The notes beneath the pieces are model-generated. The model was given only the letters and a program-made list of their open reading frames with translations, searched no databases and was not told where the DNA came from. 64,000 nt of DNA from Cucumis sativus (taxonomy: Eukaryota; Streptophyta; Magnoliopsida; Cucurbitales; Cucurbitaceae). Position numbers and translations under genes: made by a program. Where the stretch lies: assembly GCF_000004075.3 (NCBI RefSeq), contig NC_026658.2, forward strand, positions 14,062,075 to 14,126,074, given 5' to 3'. Below are positions 27,601-37,926 of the stretch, piece after piece (the stretch's first letter is position 1; every line of letters starts with the position of its first letter).

Positions 27601-30600
27601 AGACTTGAGCTGAGTCAAGTCTTTTTTTAATAAGAAGCGGAGCCAAGTCAATATGGGAATACAAAGTTTGAGTAGAATGCTGAAAAATGCAACGACTTCT
27701 TAACATCCAAATCTCAGAAAGCAGGACCTTGACAACATTAATCCATAGTTATCAATATATATTAATTTTCACTTTTCATCCAAACAGTGTTGTTGAAAGC
27801 AATATTTTCAATCATTTATTTAATAGCCAATGAAATTATGGTAAACTTAGTTATCGATGTTTATTATTTTTACAACTTCCATTCTTCATTGATTTGGAAA
27901 TTTGAGAAGGAAGAACCACTGGGAAATCATTGGCAATCTTTAAATTTTGGTTCTTCTGAGCCATATTGCCTATATTTGCTGACACCAATCAAGTTTCTTT
28001 TTAATGTTGTATAGGGTCTTCGTGTTGGTCTGAACTTAGCCCTAGCCATTGCCTTGCACAACATACCAGAGGTATTTATTCTCTTGTTATGTAGTCAACG
28101 TTTATCCTTTTCTCTGGAAGTTGGTGTCCTTGTCATATTTAGCATTTTTCTTCATTGGATTGTATGGATTGATAAAGCAATGGTATGTAACCAGATAGTC
28201 TTTGAATAAATGATATGGCATACATGGAGTGGAGTAGATGTAGATCTAAGATTATCTGGTTCCAAAAGTGTGAAGTCAGGTTGCACTTGCTCTTGGAGAG
28301 GGGAAAGGGAAAGGGCTAGAGAGAGAGATGTAAAACTCTGTAAAGACGTCAATAAATTTTAAAACCAAACCTAAAAGTTTGTTATTTTATTTATATATCT
28401 ATTTATTTTTATTTTTCCTTAACTTTGAATATTGCATCACTGGTTGGTGATTGTTCCCTAGCATATTTGTGACGATTAATATGAAATTTATTGGTCTTAA
28501 CAGCAAATGTTGTACTTCTACCTTTTTCTCTTTTGTTCCAAATCTTTCGTTCTCAGTTTTGGACCTTCTATCCCCTTAAACAAATAAGAGCTCGATAGGT
28601 GTGTAGAAATGTTTGTTTTAGGTGTCATAATTATAAATATTATCTTATGGTAATGAGAAATCAAGAATCTAACGTTCCTCTCACTTGTTGGTTTGAAAAT
28701 TTATTGAAGGCTCAATAAGTAAAATTCCATTTTAGATTGGGAGGAAATGACTTTACTTAATACCATGTTAAGTTACCAGTCAACCTAAAAGCTTAAGTTG
28801 ATGAGTTATGTTAATAGGAAATCAACAGCAGACTACTTGATGCCAGTGGAATAAAAATGAACAACCATGGGAAATACTACATGTAACTTATCGATGTTAG
28901 ATCTTGACTCTTGTATTATTATGCAGGGTGTAGCTGTTGCACTTCCTGTTTATTTTGCTACACAGAGGTTAGTGGATCATTTCAGTTTATGTTATGAAAT
29001 GGGGTAAAGTCAGTGTATGATGCTTTAGTTAATCATTCTCTCTCGTATGAAATGTGTTGTCGACTGACTAGTTTTCCAATTAATTCCCCTCGGTCAAACT
29101 ATAGTTTTAGACACTTATTAGATGATGGGTTCAAGTTTTCTTGTTGGTTCTATGAAATTTTTGCTCCAAATATTTTTAGCTCAAGCTTTATTGTTTTCAC
29201 ATCTTTCAGATTTTCATCTTATCCAATTTAAAGGATTGAATATGGTAAATTTATTGTTCTTTTTTTCTTTTTGTGCTTAGCAAATGGCAGGCATTCAAGT
29301 TGGCTACGCTCTCTGGCTTTGCTGAGCCCCTTGGTGTTGTAATCGTAGGTAAGCGTAAGTCTAACTACATTAAACGAACACTGAATCTAGATGTTCTTGA
29401 TCTGAAATACACGCTGGATTTTCTAAGTGTTATTCATGTATTGCCATATTCAATCAGTTTTAGATAGCAGTATCATTTCTGCCTTAAAGTATGTAATATT
29501 ACAACCAAATGCATTGATAATACTGGCAGATTTGTGGGATTAACTGCCATTTTAGCCATCACAAAAAAGATGGGTTTGTGATATGGAGAGTTTAATTAGA
29601 GGCTTATAAGTGTTTAACCAATCCTTTGCAGACGTGTAAACAGTTGATATTTAAATGCATTTTGTCTGCAGCCTACTTATTTCCAAGCAGCTTGAGTCCT
29701 GAGATTCTTGAAGGTCTACTAGGATCTGGTATGGAAAAATAGAAAACTTGAATTAGAAATTGAAGGAACACATTTTTAATTCTTTTAGACATTGTTTTAT
29801 TCTTTGCATTTGACGTTTCAGTTGGTGGAGTAATGGCGTTTCTAACTCTGCATGAAATGCTGCCTTTGGCTTTTGATTATGCTGGACAGAAGCAAGCTGT
29901 GAAGGTAGTCTTCTTAGGAATGGCTTGTATGTCGGCAAGGTAAGAAAAAACATGGAAAAAATAAGCCAACTATCTTTTGATGCGTTACCCTCTTTCTTTT
30001 GCTGCATCTTAAACTGAATTTTCCATCAAAACTCACAGATTTTTATGTAGTTTATATTCGAGACCTGCTATGGTATCTGCCAAAGAATGTATTGTATATT
30101 TCAGAAAGAGAGATTGGTTTTCTTAACTAGAAGAACTACCCATTACAAATAAAGAAAAAATAAGTTTGGTAAATATAATATAATACAACCAATACAATAA
30201 AATATAATACCAAAAGGAAATAATCAACATTCCCTCCTAAGCTGTTGTTGAATGCCACTTTGGAAGGCCTTTATTTAACACATCTGCAATTTGTTCTGTT
30301 GTTGGAAGGTAGGATATGCATATTACTCTTGCTTTGATCTTTTCCTTTACAAAGTGTTTATCAACTTCAATATGTTTCGTCCTGTCATGAAGGACTGGAT
30401 TATGAGCAATGGAAATTGCTGCCTTGTTATCACAGTAAATTGCTGCCTTTTCCTTTGCAATGAAGGACTGCATTGTTTGAGTTAATCTCAATTCTTCCAA
30501 TAGTCTTCTTATCCATATACCCTCACAAATAACATGAGCTAAAGCTCTAAAGTATGCTTTTGCACTACTTCTTGCAATCACCCTCTGTTTTTTACTTTGC

Positions 30601-32960
30601 TAAGTAACAAAATTTCCTCCAGCAAAGGAGTAGTAACCAAAAGTGGATCTTCTGTCACACCTGCCCAATTAGCTTTTGTGAGATGATTGGGATGATCATG
30701 CCTTTTAAACAATATGCCTTTTCCTGAAGTACCTTTCAAATATCATAGTATCCTATAAATTGCATCAAAGTGAGTTGGTCTAGGAGCATGTAAGAATTGA
30801 CTTGTTGTTCTAACTGCAAAACGATGTGAAGACGTGTATGAGAAAGATATACAAGTCTCCGCACAAGTCTCTGGTACTCTTCTCTTTTCTTTATATCATT
30901 TTTTTATTGCATCTTCCAATTTGAGTGCATGCTCAATGGTAGTTTCTGCAACCTTGCTACCAAGTAAACCTGTCTCCTTTAGTAGATCAAGAATAATGCC
31001 GCTTTTGGACCTGAGAAACTCCATGCGGAAGTACTTTAAGGTTCCTAGGTCTTTTGATTTGGAAATCATGATCTAACTTTTACCTCACGAAAGCCAGCTC
31101 TGTCTATTCATTGCCTATAAGAATGATATCAACATAAACTACTAAAGTCATAATCATATGATCAACTTGACTTTGACTGAATTTATAGCTCATGACTGTT
31201 TTTTCAAAGCATTCAAACCAGGCTCTAGGAGACTGTTTGAGACCGTATAATGATCTCTTTAACTTCCATATTTGACCTCTAATCTCATCAAATTCAACAT
31301 TGAGGCCAACAAGGAAAACTTGTAAACACGATTGTCTTCTATAGACTTCCACTTGTATGAATCAAAGAGATCATCCAGGTCTTGCCGAATCTTTTTTAGG
31401 GAGTGAAAGCATTGCGCCACCGAGTTACTCCTTGGCGTATATCTCCTAATTTGAGATTTAACTCAAATACCTATGATTGATTGCCTAAATCAGAGTACAT
31501 CTGTGTCACACTGTCCCACAATTCCTTGGCAGTAGAGTAACACATGTGATTACAACTATTAAACCACCAATTAATCCAAAAGCTTAAGCTAGTGGTTGAA
31601 GGCACAAATTTAATTATATATCACCAAAAACAATTGATGTCTTCAACCATGGAGTTTACAAGCCTAGTCTTAACCATGGAGTTTTTAGCGCCCCATGCAG
31701 CAAACAAAGGGTCGTTTGGTTTTGGGGCAGTTTTCTCTCCGATAATGGAGCCAATTTTTCATTGTCCACGAATATACAGTCTAACACTTTAACCAACAAA
31801 GAAAGTTGTCTCGAGTAAATCGAATCGTAGTAATTTGGATGTTGGGGCTATTGGAATGGATAAGATTGTCAACTTTAGCCATAGGTAACTTAGTATTTGA
31901 CATGGCTGAAGCAACAAAGGTAAAAGAACCGAGAGACCAGATCTGAAAACACAAACCAAACTCGCCACCGACAGCAGACAATGGTGGAATCGGCCAGTGG
32001 AAGACTTAGAAAAGGGTGACCGACGAACCACGACGAACAATCACAAAAGACCAAAAGAAAAAAAAACCAACTTACAGCCAAAAATCACTACTGATGGCGG
32101 TGATCGGTCGAAATAGAACGACCGAAACCTCGAGAGGGCGGAGCACATGGGCTGTAAGAGTTTTACACTTTCTTAGGTTCTAAAATATTAGGGTTTTGTA
32201 GGCTTTCACAAACCTTCTTTGATACCATGCCAAAAAATGTAATTTTGTGTATATCTACAAAGAGAGAAGAGTTTTCTTAAATAGAAGAAAACCCATTACA
32301 AAGAATGAGAGAATAAAATTGGCAAATATAATACACAACCAATACAAGAAAATATACAAGAAAAGAAATAATCAAGGGATTCAATAAAATATAATACAAG
32401 AAAAGAAATAATCAACGCATTAAAATTTTATACGATGAAAACAACTTAACATTATCCCCCTTGCTGAAATGAAGGTGAATTAATTTCAACTTCATTACTT
32501 CTCCCAACACCTTCAATCTAAGACGTATGGGTGTCGGACATTTGTTGGAAACGGATTTGCTCGGACACGCTGTGACATGCCAAATTCAGTGTCCTAACTT
32601 TTTTAGCATCCTTCCTCCGGGGAAAAAGGAAAATGGAAGTAAAGTATAAAAAAACGAAAGAGCTTTTTACCAATGGATATCAGATCACCTAAGGTATTGT
32701 CTGAAGTTAATAGTTTTATGACAAAACGTACTTAAAGTAATTACGAGCTTCCATTTGTTGGGATCTTGAATCTCGTTCAGTCATTAACAGATAACATGAA
32801 AATGAATGAGAAATAGATGGTTTGACATGAATTTAGTTCTTTCAACAATTTGCGCATCTCTTTGTATATGATATGTTTCCATCTAATGTCACAATCACCC
32901 ATTGGTTTTTGCAGTCTTTATTTTCTGGAAATCAGCTTGCCGGAGGATTTGAGCTTATAG
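24607..32960 (+). CDS. ZTP29: ZIP-family zinc transporter, ZTP29-like
   Basis: Predicted 275-aa membrane metal transporter closest to Arabidopsis ZTP29 (276 aa), a ZupT/GufA-type ZIP protein reported in the ER. Coding exons: 24607-24670, 25486-25544, 26263-26355, 26456-26545, 26647-26725, 26936-26991, 28015-28071, 28927-28967, 29281-29348, 29672-29728, 29822-29939, 32915-32960. All introns are GT-AG, phases agree, total 828 nt including the stop. Visible motifs: N-terminal hydrophobic segment with LVGGFSTSLG, FAAGLMLSISFLDLAHN, a His/Lys-rich cytoplasmic loop, HNFPEG (exon 6) and HNIPEG (exons 7-8), the paired metal-binding signatures of ZIP helices, EPLG (exon 9), and HEMLPLAFDYAGQKQA (exon 11). 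The final intron of 2975 bp holds a copia-type element. A poly(A) signal AATAAA lies at 33031-33036. Confidence 0.95.
30078..32416 (-). mobile_element. deleted Ty1/copia LTR retrotransposon
   Basis: It lies antisense to the host gene, inside the last intron of the zinc transporter. The 3' LTR is 30078-30229, bounded by TG...CA, with a polypurine tract next to it (about 30230-30241). The 5' LTR is about 32228-32416 and contains an internal partial duplication. A primer-binding site resembling TGGTATCA follows it at about 32213-32227. Remnants in order on the minus strand: gag-like sequence (about 31980-31385, with a DNFLCWL-type motif), reverse transcriptase C-terminal part (about 31370-30600, SLYGLKQSPRAW and VYVD motifs), and RNase H (about 30590-30240, SSAKAYFRALAH, CDNKAAISIAHNP, HDRTKHIE). 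Protease, integrase and much of RT are missing, and the reading frame is broken by stops and frameshifts. No target-site duplication was evident. It is not autonomous. Confidence 0.85.
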
Positions 32961-33030
32961 TGTACCTGTCTCTTCTGTTCCTTGCCATTTCTATGCTGTA
33001 AATTTCCTGGGAAAGAAGAACATATAGGGG

Positions 33031-33036
33031 AATAAA
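33031..33036 (+). terminator. poly(A) signal of zinc transporter gene
   Basis: AATAAA about 70 bases after the stop codon at 32960, a usual position for a near-upstream polyadenylation element. Confidence 0.5.
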
Positions 33037-33099
33037 GCATTACCATTTCTATGTCACCTGACATTTGCCTCAACAATCTAATTCTAATTCTGTGTATAA

Positions 33100-34819
33100 T
33101 ACACATTCGAACTATTGACCTCATTTAAATGAATCAATGGTCTCAATTATTGGTTCATTCTCATATCTATGGTTTGATTTGATGGCCCCATCATTTATTT
33201 TTTTACATTTTGATATGTTTGTTTATGAAGAAGAGATGATCAATTTCTTTAAAATTCCTTCTGTGAAGGGCCTTCCTAGTTTGAGCTGAGATGGCCTCTG
33301 TACTTTGCATTACAAAGGAAAGTAAGTGCAAATTGAAAGATGTGCAAACTGCAAACCTTATGAAGGGATTCCTCTCTTGTCAACTTTATTTTATTTTATC
33401 CTTTTTTTCCCCCATTGAGTGAAATAAAGGCAATTCTTGGAAAGAAAAAACTACTTAATCTTTCATGAAGTTTTTTTCTTTTACCCTTCAAAACTTTGTT
33501 TTTGTTGGAACCATGAAAGAAATTTCATACAAGGGAGGTTGTGTTTTTGCTTATATAAAATAGATTCCTTCATTTTTTAGCAAATGCAAGACTTTATTTA
33601 TACATAACAGTTTGAACATGATAAAAGTGATTGTCATTAACAATTTTAAAATTATTGTTCAACATAAAATTTTATTGATTTTAGACTGCAAAATTATAGA
33701 TAAAATAGAATAATTGTTTAAAACGAAAAGTGGTTAAAAATATTTACATAAATAACAAAATTCTACAATGGATAAAAGTCATCTATATTCTAAAATAGCT
33801 AATGAAATATGATGAATTCTACGTAACTACAACACAAAAAACTTATATTATACAAAATGAAAATCAACATACACCTAGATTCTCGAACACTAAAATATCC
33901 AACATTGGTTTTGATTCTGATGAATTTTTTTTGTTGATGGTTTTTACATCTCCTTGGAAACAAAGTAAATCATATAATAAAGGGAAGTATGAAGAGATTC
34001 ATGGGATATTGAAGCTGTCTATTCCCCATATAACTTTCTTGTGGTTCATTTGATTGTATTTTGTTTAAAGTTGGGAATAAAGAAACTAAAGTAACTTATA
34101 ATAAAATCATAACCTAAGAAAGAGAGAGACAGTGTTTTCTCATCCAAAAAAAGATATTGAAAGCAAAACCAAAACCCAATCCTTTTTTTTTTCTTGTAAA
34201 ACCAAAACTTTATTGGGAAGAGAAAAAAAGAAAGAAAGAAAAGATAAGAAAAGAAAAGAAAACTTTTTAGATTCAACAATGTTTCAACAGTGTGGACTGA
34301 TTTCAATTCATAGGACCCAACTATTAACAGATATTCAAACCAAATTAAAACCCCATACACTAATTACCACTTAGTTATTGAGTTCATCTTGACCCATGTT
34401 GGAAACTTGCATGTTTGTAGTCAATGTTTCAACTTTGAAAACATTTCAAAGTTTAGTTCACAAACTTTTATGTTTGTGTCTATATCTCATTTCGAACTTT
34501 TACTTTTACGTTTAATATGTTATTTAACTCTACATAATGTTTATTAAATTTTTAATGTTGGAACTTTTTTGTGTTTATGAAGGATATTTTTAAATATAGC
34601 AAAAGTGAATCAAAATATATAAAATTTCATATCCATCTATATACATGGTTGATGAATGATTTCAATTTAGGAGAAAAAGAGAGTAGTTGAATAGGAATTA
34701 ATAATTATATATAGATTCTTTCCAATAATGTATCTTAAAAACTTTTAAAGCCATCAAAATCTGCTTTGGAAAAAAGGTTATCTTTTTCCTTAATCAAAAA
34801 GTTGATGTATAATGCTTAA

Positions 34820-34875
<56 letters not shown>

Positions 34876-36500
34876 TTTTGTATTTTTCTCTTTTAACCAA
34901 TGTAAGACTTTCCAAACATTTAACAAAATTATTCAACATACATGAAGTGGGCATGCTTAAATTTTTAAATTTTTATTTCCTTATAAGCTTTATATATATA
35001 TATATATACACTATGTGAACAATAATAAAATTTGATGAATATCATTTGGATTGAATCTAAGAAATGTTTGAAGAGATACAATGTAATCAAGATTATTGAA
35101 AAGGAGATCGAAAACATGATGAGATTAATAAAAAATAGGGTTAGATTGACGATCGGACTCAAAACGCTCAAGGAAAAGATAAGTCTTTTTTTTATTAAAT
35201 TAAATTACAACTTCAACAAGTATACTTCCTAGAAAATTTCTCTTTTCCCTCTCTTAGGACAATGTAAAAGGGTTATGTTGTTCTTTAGAGCAAAATTCTG
35301 CCCCTCATCCCTTAAAGAAGAAAAAGAGTGAATCAAAGAAGGGAAAGCAAAAGGTAAGCTTAGAATAATGGAGTAGTGAGGAATGAAAATCAATGTGGGG
35401 AACTAAATCCATTAAGTTCCATCCAAAGGACATCAACCCAACATGGATCAAATGGGATAAAGGTGAAATTTGGATGAAACATTCCAACTTTTAGAACAGT
35501 CAAAAGTGCTTGTTTTTAGTTAATTAAATACATTTTTGAATTAAGTTTTTGGTTACACATAATCATTACTTAGTACTGTTTATAAGAATTAGTTCAAAAA
35601 ATACTGATACAAATGAGATTTTTTCACTTAAACCAATTATTTCATAGGTGAAAATAATAGGTATATATTTAGGTGGAATTTTACTACTTGACTTATAATT
35701 TCATGGAAAATTATAATCAACCCAAAATTATATTGGACTACAGTCTTAGAAATCTTTTTAAGTTTTTAACCCAGTGAAGGAGTACTAGGGTCTATCTAGT
35801 ATAATTCTATCTATATATATAGATAGAATAATCCATATAAAGACAAGGGGAAATGAACATCCAAACTTACTTTCTCCAATAAATAAACAATAAATGTTTA
35901 TATAGATGATATAGTTTGTCTGATCTATACAAAAAACATCAGTTTATAGAGACAAATAAATCACAAACCTACACAATCTAATCCAATAAAAGTTATATAT
36001 ATACAACTAAGTCAGTTATTCATGGATTATATAAGATTGAAATAAACAATTTATGTAGTGAAATAGGGTTACAAATTGGTGTAGGAATATGAAACAATGT
36101 TGTAGAAGGGTTTTGGATATTCGATAATATAGAACAACTACAACAGAACTACTACATTTCCCAATTGCATCATTTCCAAATATATATATATAAATATATA
36201 TCAAACCTTGAAAATAAAAGAAAAGAAAAGGGAAAGAAGAAAAAGAAGAAAAAGAAAAAGAGGTGAAATTACATGGATCCATCATGTCTGAATGGCAGAC
36301 AGATTGTTATTAGTGCTGCAAGACAGAACACTGGAAACTGTAAGAGTTATATATATTACAGATTTAACAACAAAAGAAAATAATTGCATTATTTATTTAT
36401 TGGTTATTTTTAGTGTTGTGTTAAATCAAAGCCATTCATTTGGAGTACCTTCTTTTCAAAAATACCTTTTCTTCCCCCTAATAACTACTATAACTGTTCC
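33100..36500. other. AT-rich intergenic region
   Basis: No coding exon recognised. It contains a repeat-like segment near 33690-33800, low-complexity AG-rich stretches near 34220-34265, a long TA microsatellite at about 34824-34875 and a shorter TA run near 34992-35007. A short minus-strand ORF starting at 36285 is followed by low-complexity T-rich sequence and is not credible as a gene. Confidence 0.5.
34824..34875. repeat. (AT)n microsatellite
   Basis: About 25 uninterrupted AT units in intergenic DNA. Confidence 0.95.
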
Positions 36501-36519
36501 TTTTTTTCTATTGTAACAG

Positions 36520-37084
36520 TCCTCTTTCTGGACCTAAAAACCCCTTCCTTTGAGATGACATCTCAGTAAAAATCCCTACACCCTTCTTTTACACATCTCA
36601 TTTCAAACCCTCTCTTCTAGTTAATATATTCAATCATCCCATTCATCCTTTTTCATTTTTGTATTAATATATAGGAGTTGTGGTAAATTAAAAAACCCTA
36701 ATTTTCCTATTAGTATATGTTCAATCATGAGATTGAGAACTCCTCCTTGTTGCTCCTTTTATCACTTTCTTTTGGTCTTTTTGAGCTTCTTTGTTGCTGT
36801 GTTTAATTTGTACATGACTTTTTATCATTTGATATGAATACATATTCGCTTTTGAAATCTTGGGTATGATAGATGATGTTTTTTTTTTTTTTTTTTGGTG
36901 TATCTCTCCTAGCCTTCCATAAATGAGGGTTGGAATGAGTTAGACATTTTGATATGGATTATATATTTATATTATATATGTATGTTATTTGTTTATTAAT
37001 TGATACAAGTACAAGAATATAAGCATTTTGGCTGTAGTTTTGAATCATGATGAGGCTCATGATGGGACATCTCAACAAGTATAG
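36520..37084 (+). other. possible small secreted-peptide gene
   Basis: A CT-rich, leader-like stretch (36520-36720) precedes an ORF of 36 codons at 36727-36837. Its product has a basic N-terminus (MRLRTPP) and a long hydrophobic core, like a signal peptide. About 190 bases downstream another open stretch, ending with a TAG at 37082-37084, could be a second exon after an AG acceptor, but no decisive donor was found. I recognise no known peptide-hormone motif (CLE, IDA, CEP, RGF). It may equally be non-coding. The call rests on composition only. Confidence 0.2.
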
Positions 37085-37099
37085 AATTTAAGATGGAGG

Positions 37100-37926
37100 G
37101 GTTGTGTGTTATTGTGTAAAATCGTTTCAGTTGTACGTTAATTAAGCTTAAGCTTTGCCTTTTTATTTTAAGTTGGACACCATTTTTTTTATGATATATC
37201 TTAACAAAACACTTTCCAAATTATCATTCAACCAAATAGTTTGATTTCAAATCAAATAATCTTGTAATTAAGCTACGTTTTAGCTATAACCAATTGGAAT
37301 TATATTACACATGCATCTGAATTGTATTTCTTATTCCTTAATGATACATATAGGCTACTATAATTAAACTATATAATTGTATTGGAATTTTGTAATTAGT
37401 TATATGGAAATAATAAACTACATTCCTCGCCCATGGTAGAGAAGAGATTCAAAATTATGGGTTTGAATGGAAAATTATTCATACCCTAATGCAATTCAAT
37501 GTTTAGAAAGTTGATAATGAACTCGTCATATTCCAACTTCATCGCTAAACATATTCCAATGAAGTTGACGTAATTTTAACACTCTCGTCATATTCCAACT
37601 TCATCACAACCATGATTGTGGTTTACATCTTTGTTAACACAAAAAACGTCAATAAAGACCTTTGTTGATAGACAAAAAAACGTCAATATAGAACTGATCC
37701 TATCAAATAAATCTAAGCGTGGATGTACAATGAATGTCAATTTTAATTTGAGTATATAGCGTAATATTAAATTCGCTATAATAAGTGGAGTCGTTAAAAA
37801 AAAAAGAACAGTAATGATTGAAAACAACTCCAATTTAACAGTACAAACAGCTAAAATAAAGTATGAAATTTGTTTTAAAAAAAAGAAAGAAAAAAGAACA
37901 TTTAATTATATTATATATTATGATAG
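37100..37926. other. intergenic, 3' side of WIP gene
   Basis: AT-rich, no ORF of interest. Two short near-repeats of a string beginning ctcgtcatattccaac lie near 37523 and 37585. The right part is probably the 3' UTR of the WIP gene, which ends at 37927. Confidence 0.5.

Noticed and set aside
34046..34360. 104-codon minus-strand ORF
   Set aside because: Dominated by Phe/Leu/Lys low complexity from poly-A/T and AG tracts; no family resemblance.
36016..36285. 89-codon minus-strand ORF with Phe/Ser repeats
   Set aside because: Low-complexity translation of an AAG/AAAAG-rich tract plus a TA run.
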